Source of the DNA: Phallusia mammillata
Taxonomy: Eukaryota > Chordata > Ascidiacea > Phlebobranchia > Ascidiidae
Reading direction: 5' to 3'
Assembly: GCA_003260075.1 (NCBI GenBank)
Contig: QLIY01000042.1
Location: forward strand, 123,087 to 187,086
Length of the DNA: 64,000 bases
A model generated the notes under the pieces. That model did not search any database, was not told where the DNA came from, and was given only the letters and a program-made list of their open reading frames with translations. The first letter of the stretch is position 1. The number at the start of each line of letters is the position of its first letter. The translations under genes and the position numbers were made by a program. Shown here piece after piece: positions 13,201 through 20,694 of the stretch.

Positions 13201-14361
13201 TTCTTGATCTGATTTGAATTAAATATAGCAGAAAGCTACTCGCGTACCACCTGAATTTTGAGAACCACTGCCTTAAACAGTACATGTTTGGTCACGTGAC
13301 AGGTTGCTGTCAAATCGTCATGGATGGGCGATGACAGTTTTGAGAAGGAGAAAAACCAAAGAAAGAAACTCGCAGACGACATACGGAAGTTATCAGAGAA
13401 ATATTCACAAGCTCTCGAGCACGCCAAGTGGTGGCATCGTGATGTGCGAGTCCCACAGCAAGTATGTCTGTTATTATTGATAAATTGTTTTATATTTGTT
13501 GCGTACCGAATCGCTTTTACTGTGTTAAATGCTGCCCGTAACATTCGCAAGCGATTCTAGCTGCATAAAGGTCGCACGGGCGCAATATTGTGCTCAGAAA
13601 GAAAAGAAATGGAATCGCTTGCTAACACTGCATTAGATTTGTTTAGTTATCCACACCTTATGTAAAATCCAAACGTTTCCGAGGGTCGTAAGGTTGTATA
13701 CAACCTTTTTTCAATGGGCCGCATTTTGCCAACATGTGCACAACCCCGCTTTAGTGGTTTGGCAGTAATAGTTCAATAGAAATATACACACTTTAATATA
13801 GCATGGTTCATTCGACACAGTAACAGGTGGATGACTTGTCTGTGAATCAAACACGCACTTGGATAATATTTTTGGATAAAGACCGAAAGTTGCTTTAAAA
13901 AAGTGTGTAAATGCTACATGGGGGGGGGGAGATGACTTGTCTGTGAATCAAACACGCACTTGGATAAAGACCGAAAGTTGCTTTAAAAAAGTGTGTAAAT
14001 GCTACATAAAAACCATTTACTTCCATAAAAGAACGTTGAACTCCAGTAAATCTGCTGTAATGTCCCTTTAATGTTTTCTGTGCAGGCTGGCAACAGTTTA
14101 GTATCGCAAGACAGTGCATTGAATGGCGGGGACCAACCGACACACCCACGAAAGGTTAAAGTTCAATCTGGTGCCACGCCCTCTTGCAACCGACTCCTAT
14201 TGGACGATAACAAGCAGCAGTCAGGTCTACTAGAGACGCTAAGTCGGCGTAGTGAAGCCCGAATCATTTTACAGAGGCGATGCGATGACCTGAATCGACG
14301 CCATACCGCCTGCATACGGGACACTTACCTCCGATATGCTGAACAAAAGTCTGTACAGTAA
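1230..14361 (+). CDS. CHAT-domain protein, TTC28-like, 3' part of gene
   Basis: Fourteen exons with matching phases: 1230-1383, 1462-1566, 1792-1912, 2050-2076, 2302-2487, 8594-8735, 9252-9400, 9803-9994, 10302-10472, 11102-11187, 11790-11947, 12322-12493, 13303-13461 and 14086-14361 (TAA). They give 698 residues; the start lies upstream of the window or was not found. The N-terminal third reads as a CHAT (caspase-like) domain: IAEYLNVDAMTGEEATKDKF, then LMHVTTYADLS where the family has its His motif, VISSGHGWTN where it has its Cys motif, then GVACVVYLRWPVPDCV and YPDYTLWNAFTATGSDV, typical of the CHAT end. The expected catalytic His and Cys are not apparent, so it is probably a pseudo-protease. 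The C-terminal half is unrecognised, with a charged helix near the end. TTC28 is the nearest metazoan CHAT family I know; orthology is not proven. Exon 13303 has an in-frame TGA just upstream and could instead begin a small separate gene at the ATG at 13324. Confidence 0.7.
1384..1461 (+). other. 78-nt intron masking an in-frame stop
   Basis: Both flanks are open in one frame, but a TAG at 1399-1401 would end translation. A GTAAGC donor after codon CGC and an AAG acceptor before ACA remove exactly the stop and keep phase 0 on both sides. The retained sequence (TSVIGGPVMP..) continues the CHAT-like alignment. Confidence 0.6.
3128..8470 (-). CDS. Nested single-exon FN2-TSP1-kringle repeat protein
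   Basis: One uninterrupted frame of 1,780 codons. Residues 1-18 are a signal peptide. Residues 19-170 are rich in Cys and QxW-like motifs (KNQQWTC) and resemble a ricin-type lectin fold. Then follow fibronectin type II domains at about 195, 322, 522, 728, 942, 1144, 1364 and 1568 (CIFPF/CHFPF cores). Thrombospondin type 1 repeats lie at about 241, 369, 566, 793, 988, 1206, 1411, 1623 and 1672 (WSSWSDGRCSAVCGGG type). Kringle-like domains lie at about 418, 625, 843, 1047, 1263 and 1464 (YRG..CxxW..YCRNP..PWC..CDxPRC). From residue 322 the order FN2-TSP1-kringle repeats every 200-220 residues, six times. The last 15 residues are hydrophobic (ALFCIVAFLICRLLT), suggesting a GPI signal or membrane anchor. 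The gene lies wholly in an intron of the CHAT gene on the other strand and has no introns. An extracellular adhesion, matrix or gamete/immune surface role is inference. I do not recognise a named orthologue. Confidence 0.9.
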   Translation of the reverse strand: MFVYKGICALLATMVLATDEFVIYHKLAGKDVGFCLVAVHDNDQYIPELKESCSIENEAWKWQRLKPNMFRSVKYLRCLSAVLDENQNVQESLKLLPCDAFSKNQQWTCDYTYGVLLEAGTQKRLHLESVAQVENWKTVGRSPVVRVLTEKSEWVEYNSGTDKEVRSICEVSAATSTLEAEMVTVEGGPVVGKNCIFPYIRNHHESWGCFALPDGRHVCPTSPNYDKNPEEWGVCPMAQRGTMSGWIGPSTCDKPCGGGVVYKRRFCLFAPCSGSTEGPQKGEKCNTQPCTSDEILTIEGNSVQFQTDNRMALLTDKAIGKCHFPFIVDGQSHDQCITDHRRNRAWCSLTHDFDKHTKWGYCLDAFRGKWGTWKKASHCSRSCGGGHFVLTRVCRMPLCHGINRKMGKSCNTKPCLECFYGKGNNYRGTTNFANDGTVCQRWDVHTPHAHPGVTSVQYPELESNYCRNPRSEFAQPYCYRNKEDPPVRMFCDLPSCETNLTGEGIGYTIPRFSTNSRASYGCEFPFRYRAFWFDACTLLDDKSEGREQCEMESIEGFAYCPMYYRGRWTDWKYEGDCSRKCGGGYKIYFRTCLLAPCGGTAVRTDKSERCNTHPCFQKQPGSDTCFVGTGLTYDGSISSTVTGANCIRWDDDGSHHSNRFLPTGFPRLRENHCRNPSPGVHRIPWCYVIKHNSVQWAYCDIPRCPTQPGELWAISKDTVNVLVPAKPCIFPFVGADRGSHEACTPFNSFGANKFRYCAISNDVSKNLRGSSFAALRNGFRSGIFAICPTATIGTWSSWSDGRCSAVCGGGKFMRTRTCLHPPCNEEQDKGHHPVCNTQPCKTCLEDNGKTYRGNVSVALGGVTCLPWKSFETHNTHFKPSLRAELEGSYCRNPLGAEKLPWCFISTEMATSYCEVPHCNDVHMRGISYTIPEEGKIQVVKPCHFPYQFLGEYYFNCVPRSGVYYCPHDENFNDENPKTWARCPSIYQGKWTAWNKTTTCSKMCDGGQWMYIRECLIPLCEGSKLKYEGSCNTHRCTWKVTMGENVDCFYGEGHAYIGTVSRTLGGDTCIDWRNKDSKYHFYAAKGAGLDLVHSYCRNPSPFGFRVAPWCFVDTDLRWMYCDIMRCPLLPGEVRTVGGPDNDRPCVFPFISLGKTYQKCIEEDISFENVRGTHTFRFAVCATLGNSDQSPQRATDTRWGICPRAYRGTFSPITAIRGANGCSEACGGGKIKYRQHCRYPPCGSAYPGDEITFRGQCNTHPCPECMGSDSTAYRGTMSKFIDGLVCEKWTTVFASPRLAHTFRDWSRKDVLGDRNHNYCRNPIPEDSTLPVCYAKRKNNSPVGLKVCDVPRCQLVEPIYTLNGGECIFPFKLRGKTVHSCQKSPDSEHDHFCAYARITSEEFKFSTCATQQIGTWSAWTSVGKCSSVCGRGTTVLRRICRYPPCIGDHEKEGGFCNNFECDKQRTCYDARTRGREFNSNNPAYHGTAACKRWNNYDQYHTISNDHPDLDFSQAGCRNPGGKRPRPFCITNERWRTTTIAYCNVPPCPDLGSFPIMVATSTAQHRPAFSPCIFPFVYNSVTYHACTNEPTPTRRLPISTYWCATVSELTNEYRSDEWGYCPVKSQGLWNDWATVGTQCASACVKFTTRRCLHPPCLGRQWRLDSETCTDTYCVLARWAPWSSWTDCSSCIRVKIRHRFCFRKTITVSESQCEGVGSEVQACGSIEESKMCDTMHATGYSTVVAVNVLTGRYNSVIGGGVASVYRLKSTALFCIVAFLICRLLT
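8471..8593 (-). promoter_or_regulatory. Short 5' region of the nested gene
   Basis: Only about 120 bp separate the start codon of the nested gene from the next exon of the host gene. Read on the minus strand, a TTTATATTA stretch lies about 30-40 bp before the ATG and could act as a TATA-like element. A TTACACAG just downstream could instead be a splice or trans-splice acceptor. Neither is proven. Confidence 0.3.
9572..9770. mobile_element. tRNA-derived repeat inside long inverted repeats
   Basis: The centre carries a tRNA-like B box (GGTTCGAATCCC) with part of an anticodon-arm-like hairpin. The two flanks are inverted copies: CCGAATCAGCCAGTCATCAA on the left pairs with the TTGGTGACCGGCTGATTGGG region on the right. 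The same right flank recurs at about 19270-19350. It lies in an intron of the CHAT gene. Confidence 0.6.
10799..10999. mobile_element. hAT-type MITE (CAGTGGTTCTCAACC family)
   Basis: It starts CAGTGGTTCTCAACC and ends GAGAAGTACTG, with near-matching 8-bp flanks GTTTGGAT and GTTTGATG. The interior has repeated GTGGTACGC motifs. It is intronic to the CHAT gene and has no coding capacity. Confidence 0.6.
11460..11660. repeat. Duplicated intron segment across a G tract
   Basis: About 120 bp before the G tract at about 11524-11532 is repeated after it with several substitutions. It lies in an intron of the CHAT gene. Confidence 0.7.
12660..13271. mobile_element. Probable hAT-type element with internal inverted repeat
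   Basis: It opens CATTGTTTCTCAACC and closes TTTTGAGAACCACTG, diverged hAT-like tips in inverted orientation. Inside, CCTCACGGCAGACTCACATT near 12885 is inverted near 13139-13160. The flanks give no convincing target duplication, so the borders are tentative. Confidence 0.45.
13800..14010. repeat. Duplicated intron segment across a G tract
   Basis: The sequence GATGACTTGTCTGTGAATCA and about 90 bp after it occur on both sides of the G tract at about 13921-13929. The second copy lacks a short internal ATAATATTTTTGG-type stretch, an allele-like indel. Confidence 0.7.
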
Positions 14362-14397
14362 GACCTGTGTGTAAGGTTGATACTTTGGGTAGAGCTA

Positions 14398-14684
14398 CTA
14401 ACACAGGAATTCACAGCACATAACGTTTGCTAAATACCGATAGAGGGCGTAAAGAGCGCAGCTATTTATAAAAACAATCGAACTGGAATAAGGTTAAGGA
14501 CTAGATTTAACATAAACAACTACGTTTTGAGGTTAATTTTAATGTTATTGTTCTTATGAAACCTTGGACGAACCCTAATAGCTCTAACCGTCAGCATTTT
14601 TTACACAAACTACATTTAAAATATTTGAGTGCGCCATACCTACCGGAATTTAGCAAACCTACGTGCTGTGAGTTCCTGTGTTAG
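14398..14684. mobile_element. MITE with about 40-bp terminal inverted repeats
   Basis: CTAACACAGGAATTCACAGC at the left end is inverted at the right end (CTGTGAGTTCCTGTGTTAG). The match extends inward through GTTTGCTAAAT for about 40 bp with few mismatches. The 287-bp element fills much of the gap between the convergent CHAT and PMPCA genes. No reading frame is seen and the superfamily is not clear. Confidence 0.7.
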
Positions 14685-15291
14685 TGGTTTTACCGACACT
14701 TTGCGTTTGAACTGTTGATTTCACTGAGTGTTCCAGTTTTTGGTACATTCAATTATAGATGGCGTGTGATTTTAAAAAAACTTTGGCATCATACTAGATT
14801 ATTAGAACTATCAACATTTGGGTATAGATATCTCTTGTATTTCCTAGATTCCTTTTTAATGCACGCCGAATTGCGTAGTGTCATTTATCAGTAGTTAATC
14901 ACAAAAAAAGCTTGAAAAAAATCGCCATAATCGTCTGCTTTCAGTAGACCAAGGTAGTGCGCTGTGGTAGTTGTTTAAAAACACTGATTTCAGAAACCGC
15001 CTCTTTGGAAAATGCTGTCAAAACCCTATCCCCTATTAATATGTTCGGTTTCATTGTATTGGAGAACACTGTATTGTAGGCAACACGAGTTTCATACACA
15101 AAAAATGTATTTTACCAAAATTTTGCAATGTTTTGCACTTTTCACAACCAGCAAACACGAATATGTCTTGCCGTTTCATTGAATCAAGCTTTGCACTGTG
15201 GTTTGCTTTGTACGCAATATACGACTTCTCGCTATATGTGTGTTGTAAATCCAACATAAGTCATCCAGCATCCATTTTACTATGTGAACAT
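14685..15291. other. Intergenic, 3' ends of two convergent genes
   Basis: This stretch lies downstream of both the CHAT gene (+) and PMPCA (-). No coding exon, RNA gene or clear repeat is seen; small open frames here lack support. Confidence 0.5.
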
Positions 15292-18200
15292 TCAACTGCG
15301 AAAAAGTCTGAATTTTCGTGGTAGTTTTCCGTCGGTGCTTGCCAGCGCGCTTTGCACGTCATCCAGGCTTGGCATATTACGTAAATCGCCAAGACCCGCC
15401 AATGCAGCTTTGCCCGAAAGCAGGTTTCCCGCGATGCGTATGATGTCTTCGTTGCTAACACGCTCTGTAAAAATGACATGGAAAATTCACAAATTATTCA
15501 CTTTTAAGAATATTGCATTTTTAAAGAGAAATACATTAACGTCTGTGGCACAACCGGATTTCGGAGACATAAACGTCCTTCAGTCCCTTGCACTAATAAC
15601 GGTGGTTGTTAGGAAATCTCGTTTGACGCTTTAACATTCACTGTTGCTCTGGTGGTTTTTGTATTACGATTGGCAGGGATGGACCAAAACTGCAAATGTT
15701 CTGTTTGATCGAGTACCGAGGTACACTGTGACGTCACAAACTATCCAAATTCTACGCTAGTTTTGTAGCTTCCAAGGTCCCTTACGTCACCAGGGGTGTG
15801 TGTATTAAGCTGTACAGGCCCTAGAAGTACGCGTTTTCCACCATCTAACGCATTTACAAAACAGACGCTTCAGGGCTGATCCCAGTTATGAATTTATGTT
15901 CATCTTAGCATTTACAAAACAGTTATTTTTGTTCCTGGATATTTTTTTCGAACACTAGTTTCGTATGTTAGCAGGGTATGAACATGCAAATTTAATGCTG
16001 GGGTCACTTTGTGCAACTACCCCAACCGAACATCAAAAACAGCAATGCTCGGTACCGAATACTCAGGCACTGGTTCGGCTCGGCCCATCCCTAAGATTGG
16101 GTTACTTTTCAAATTCTTGTGTAGTGTTTTACAGAACAGGAACACACTGGTAAGGTTTACTAACCGATCATATCACACAGTTCCAGAGGTGACTTGCGCA
16201 CTCCAGTGGCAAGAATCTGTCTTCCTACATCTTCGAATATTATTGGTCGTGCTTCAAGATTCATCATAAGCATAGACTGAAGTTGCTTTTTTGCACGCTT
16301 AAGCTCAACCTGCAAAAATGTTTTGTTTATGTCTGGACTGTGCAAAATGTAAATTAGTAGAAACAATTAATAATCAAGCCAATAAATGATAAGCTGCAGA
16401 CAGTGCACACTGTTTTGACCTACAAGGTCTCATAACTGCAGCTGGTGATGACAGATCAGCTGTATCAGCTAATGTGGCCCATTACCGCACTCCAGTATGT
16501 TGGAAGCAGCAAGCTGAAAAGCCATGCCTCGCCAACCTGTCCGATCCCACAACTAGGCTTTAACAGCATAAGAACTGGCCTGGTTTACAGTACACAACGA
16601 ATGCTTTAACCTTGAAATTGTGACATTAAATCTCATAATTGTTCTATTATTAATGTATTTCTGGGTGAAATGGATGGCGTAATGGATGACTTGATAATAT
16701 TAACTATTTACTGTCAGTTTATGAATGACCTCTAGTTACCTCATTTGTGCCTTGAGTTAATCTCACAAATTCCTGTGTTATTACATGAACACAATCTCGA
16801 AGTTGTGAGGGATGAGAACTGCCCTGGATACAGAAAAATCCCCCATCTTCGTAACTATGGTGATACGCAGTAGCAGCATACATCCAGTGGTGCCTAAATA
16901 CAAATTTGTACACTTGATTTCATGTTTCCAAAAGTCACTATAGTTTATACCAGAAAAATGTGTATTTTGGTTGTACCTGTTTAAAACATTAAGATAGAGT
17001 CTTGAAAACATTCCCTTTCCAGGTCCACCAGCTGAAAAAGATCCTCCCCCACCCATCAGCATATTAAGTACAGCATAGGGCACAAAATCTGCATGCTGAA
17101 ATGACACATACAAAATAGTCATAAATTTACATTTTATGCAATGTTAGCAGCAAAATAGGAAAAGAAATAAAACATTTTTAATCAAAACTTAAAAAAGAAA
17201 TTGTGACTATGATTTTTCTAGTTTAACATCTTTACCGTAAAATTGACTCCTTCCAAACCCACGGAAACATGTGCAAGTTCTGGCATAGGTACGACGCTTA
17301 AGGACAGATCGAAACTCTTCTCGACCCGTACCTCCCCACCTGTATACTGAGCCACAGAATTATCCTGAAGCACAGGACCATCCAGTGACCAGGAAGGGGA
17401 CTTTGCAGAAGCTGCACACAATAGTAAAAAAGTCTTGTAGCTTATTGATCATTGAAAGTTGAACCAAAAATTTAATACAGTAAACCTTGGTTAATCTGGA
17501 CCTGTTTGGAACAAAGTATTTGTCCAGATTAGGCAAAGATCTAGATTAACCGATGTCAGTTAGTTAAAGCCTTATCAGTTATCACAGTACCTTAAGTTTT
17601 GTCTAAATTAGGCGATGATCTGGATTACTGTATGTTACCAATGTAAAAAAAAAACTGTAAAAATAATTTCACCAATACAATTTTTGATGAAACCAAAACC
17701 TAACCTGGAACAAAAATATCTTTAAAGCTGTATACTACCCTTCCTAAATGCAACAATCTCAGCTTACTTTCAAACTTATTAGTCTTACCTGAAATATATT
17801 TTTCACACATTTTACTCAATTCATCATGATCAACTCCGACCCCAGCCACGACCATTCTTTGTGGTTGGTAGTAGCTACGCAAAAATGTTTTTAGCACATC
17901 GACATTGATGTCTGCGAGTGTTTCTTCTGGGGGGAATCGAGGCAATCCCACAGTGTTCCCACGGAATGCAGCCTATAAAACATCAAGTTTTTAACTAGCA
18001 TTTATCCCACATCAATTTTAGACAAAGTGTATCTGTTTTTGTGCAAGAAACCTATTTAATGATAAAAAAATATTCCAAAGTTTTTCTTTGCAATTCGTTT
18101 TTATTCAGTTTTTTTCGCATTTTATATTTTTTTTACAATCATAATTTTTTTCATAAGCATTTTTTATTTTTAAGTTTTTTTCACAATATTAGTTTTTTTT

Positions 18201-19868
18201 ACATTTTGTTACAATCAGACTTTGTTAATTTAATGAGCTGATGTTGCCTACCTCATGAATTAACTCTGTCATCATGGGATCAGGATCAGGTTTCTTATTT
18301 AACATTTCTAGTTCATATAAAATACTGTTGTGTGCGAGTTGAATTTCTGTATCAGGTAACGTTGGCTGAAACACTACATCAGCAAATAACTCAATAAGTT
18401 TTTCAAGTTTGTTTCGGTCAATACTGGCTGCATAGATTGTTGTGTCTCTGGAAATAGAAAAAGTCACAAATTAGGTATGCTATTGTGGTTCTAACCCCAT
18501 TTAAACATATTACATGCCACAAAACAAATTCGATTTATAATTTAGGCTTGATATATTTAAAAAAATCTTTCTTGTTTTAAAACAGCACCCATTGAACAAA
18601 ATGCTTAGAATAGCAAAAAACAGGGTCAAAGATTTACTAAAATACTTCACAAAGATAATCGTTTTTTTGCATAAAATGCTTTTTGGCAGATACAAGCACA
18701 TACCTTGAAGACTGACAGTCGCATATTCCACCCAGACTCTCCACAGCTTGCATAATATCATCTCTAGTTTTGTACAGAGATGATGCTGAAAACCCCAGCC
18801 TTTCCAAAAAGTGACTAGTCCCACTTGGATAATCAACTTCATGCCTTGATCCAGCATTAACAAGAACTAAATATAATGAAATTTAAAATTTAGTCTGCAG
18901 AATGTGCAGCTTTCCACAATATCTTGGGCATACAGGACCAACATATCCCATGTACGTGTGCAAGAATAATTTCAAGGAATGCAAAGTGCCATGACAGGAC
19001 AACGCAATATCTTTGGTGCAAAATTTTCATATGCAGACATAACATTTGGCATGCTGAAATTGTTTTTAAAACAACCCACATGAACACATGCCATTCTCTG
19101 CAGACTAGTGTGTGACGCAAGATATTAAAACCCGAGGCAGGCAATGGTGCTTGTGATTCGATTTTCGACGGATTCTCCACTGAGACTGTGTAGCTCAGTT
19201 GGTAGAGCAAGAGTCCCGGAAAGACTCTTGTCGTGGATTCAAATCCCACCGCAGGCTAGATTTTTCTAGCCTACACCTTGCCATATGGTGGTGAATGCTT
19301 GGTGACCGGCTAAATCGGTATTGAGCCTTCAATGGGCCTGGCATATTGTGATCCTGGTACTTTTATGCAGTTTGTTGCACATATTGGCAAACAGTTTGTT
19401 GTACTTACTTCCCACAGTACAAAATGTTCCAAACTTTGGTTGTGATGTTACAGTCAGTCCATCACTCAGCTTTGTGGTAATGGTTTGAAATGTCTCACTG
19501 CCCGTTGGAGCATAGATTGGGGCAGGGGCACTTTTCAGAGCCTGAGACAGTGGCGTAGTAAGCTCCTCTGGTAAATCTGTACTGTCTTGGTTAAGTTTGC
19601 TTGAAGTAAAAATTCCTCTTTTCACTTTTTGGGAGAATCTAAAAATTGTAAATGCCATTAAAACTGCTTTTCCATTGTAGCAAGAGGTCAAACTCATTTT
19701 GCAATTTTGACAAAATTGTGGTCCCACATGTTGTATGCAATTAAATAAGACAAGTTACAAGACTATTTTATTTTATTTGGAAATAAGTTTAAGTCGTCGA
19801 ACATAAAACAAAACTTCTTACCTATTGCCTTTTAGATGCGAAAATACAGTTTTTATTGATTTGGACAT
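15292..19868 (-). CDS. PMPCA: Mitochondrial processing peptidase subunit alpha
   Basis: Complete gene of ten exons in transcript order: 19822-19868, 19409-19638, 18704-18866, 18252-18447, 17789-17972, 17236-17411, 16977-17095, 16740-16893, 16165-16309 and 15292-15464. They sum to 528 codons plus stop, close to the usual 525. The product is the non-catalytic, substrate-binding alpha subunit of the matrix MPP dimer that removes presequences from imported proteins. The M16 zinc motif HxxEH is replaced by HFLERL, as expected for alpha. The glycine-rich substrate loop [20 protein letters not shown] is intact (exon 7). Other conserved stretches are [47 protein letters not shown] and the C-terminus [10 protein letters not shown]. 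The N-terminus [16 protein letters not shown] is a plausible presequence. Intron 2 holds a SINE, intron 5 a pogo-like MITE. I am confident of the assignment. Confidence 0.97.
16376..16490. repeat. Dispersed repeat shared with 39899-40000
   Basis: The segment starting CCAATAAATGATAAGCTGCA and running through GTGCACACTGTTT and AAGGTCTCAT recurs at about 39899-40000 with a few substitutions. It is intronic in PMPCA here and intronic in the receptor gene there. The superfamily is not recognised. Confidence 0.6.
17478..17630. mobile_element. pogo/Tigger-like MITE with TA target site
   Basis: It begins CAGTAAACCTTGGTTAATC and ends with GGATTACTG, flanked by TA on both sides (17476-17477, 17631-17632). 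A related copy is at 48660-48826, and a degraded one at about 52855-52992. CAGT..ACTG tips with a TA duplication are typical of pogo/Tc1-mariner elements. Confidence 0.6.
19185..19355 (+). mobile_element. tRNA-derived SINE copy
   Basis: An A box (GTAGCTCAGTTGGTAGAGC) and a B box (GGATTCAAATCC) lie 40 bp apart around an 8-bp hairpin with loop CCGGAAA. The loop would give anticodon GGA, but a serine tRNA needs a long variable arm that is absent, so this is a tRNA-like SINE head and not a tRNA gene. The 3' tail (GGTGACCGGCTAAATCGG) is shared with 9740-9770. Confidence 0.65.
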
Positions 19869-20694
19869 GCTCGCCACCTCCTATTTCACCTTTGAAACAC
19901 GTATTTCTAGTTTCTACTTTCTACCACTTTTTCGGCCCTTTTGCTCCGACTTGTCGATGACCAAATTGAATGCAATACCAACATGCGCTCAAAACCCAAA
20001 CAAACGCATTGAACAAATTAACCGTACCACTGGCGTAACATAGGCTGCGGCAGCAGTAAATCAAAAACTACAATACAAGAAGAAATTGACTTGTTCACAA
20101 CACCAGCACAATATTTCTTTAGGTAGCATGTTCGGAACCATTGTTTTTGATACAAATAAACTCAACTCAACAGTGTTTTTCGAATAGCGCGAAGCATCAT
20201 GGCTTGCGATGTGACTAAATGATGCGACTTTTACTGGGATGTAATCGCGTGTTAACCCTTAAACATTTGCGTCTATTAAATGTGCACAGTTTCTTTAGTG
20301 GCGCCATCTTGCAAAACACTATATACACTATAGTTATGAACTAAAACTATTTGAATCCAGACAATAAACGTTTGCGAGACATGTAAACTAGGACGGAAAG
20401 AAAAACGAGTGTGATTGACATTGATATGCCAATTACACACCTGTTAAAGTCACTAAACATAGCTAAACCATAGCTCAGCTCTATTTAGGAGTTTGACTTT
20501 GACCTTGTCAGTCCAAGATGTCATTGTGGGGATTTTCTTGTTTTTGTTTTAAATAACAATGAATTTCGAAATACCATCCAATCAGAATTTCCCAATCTGT
20601 TAACGCCCCGTAATACTTTCACTTCTCAATTTTGTCGTTTTGTGCGGATAGTCGCCCCCAGTTAAATTGCAATGTTTACCTAAGTCCTGTGATC
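19869..20694. promoter_or_regulatory. Shared divergent promoter region PMPCA/KYAT3
   Basis: The 826 bp lie between the start codons of two head-to-head genes whose products both appear to be mitochondrial. No TATA box at a convincing distance or other known motif stands out by eye. Candidate 5' UTRs of both genes must lie here. Confidence 0.55.

Noticed and set aside
19195..19258. A tRNA-Ser(GGA) gene
   Set aside because: A and B boxes are good, but the anticodon stem is an 8-bp perfect hairpin, there is no long variable arm, and the acceptor stem is imperfect. The 3' tail is shared with other repeats, so it is a SINE.
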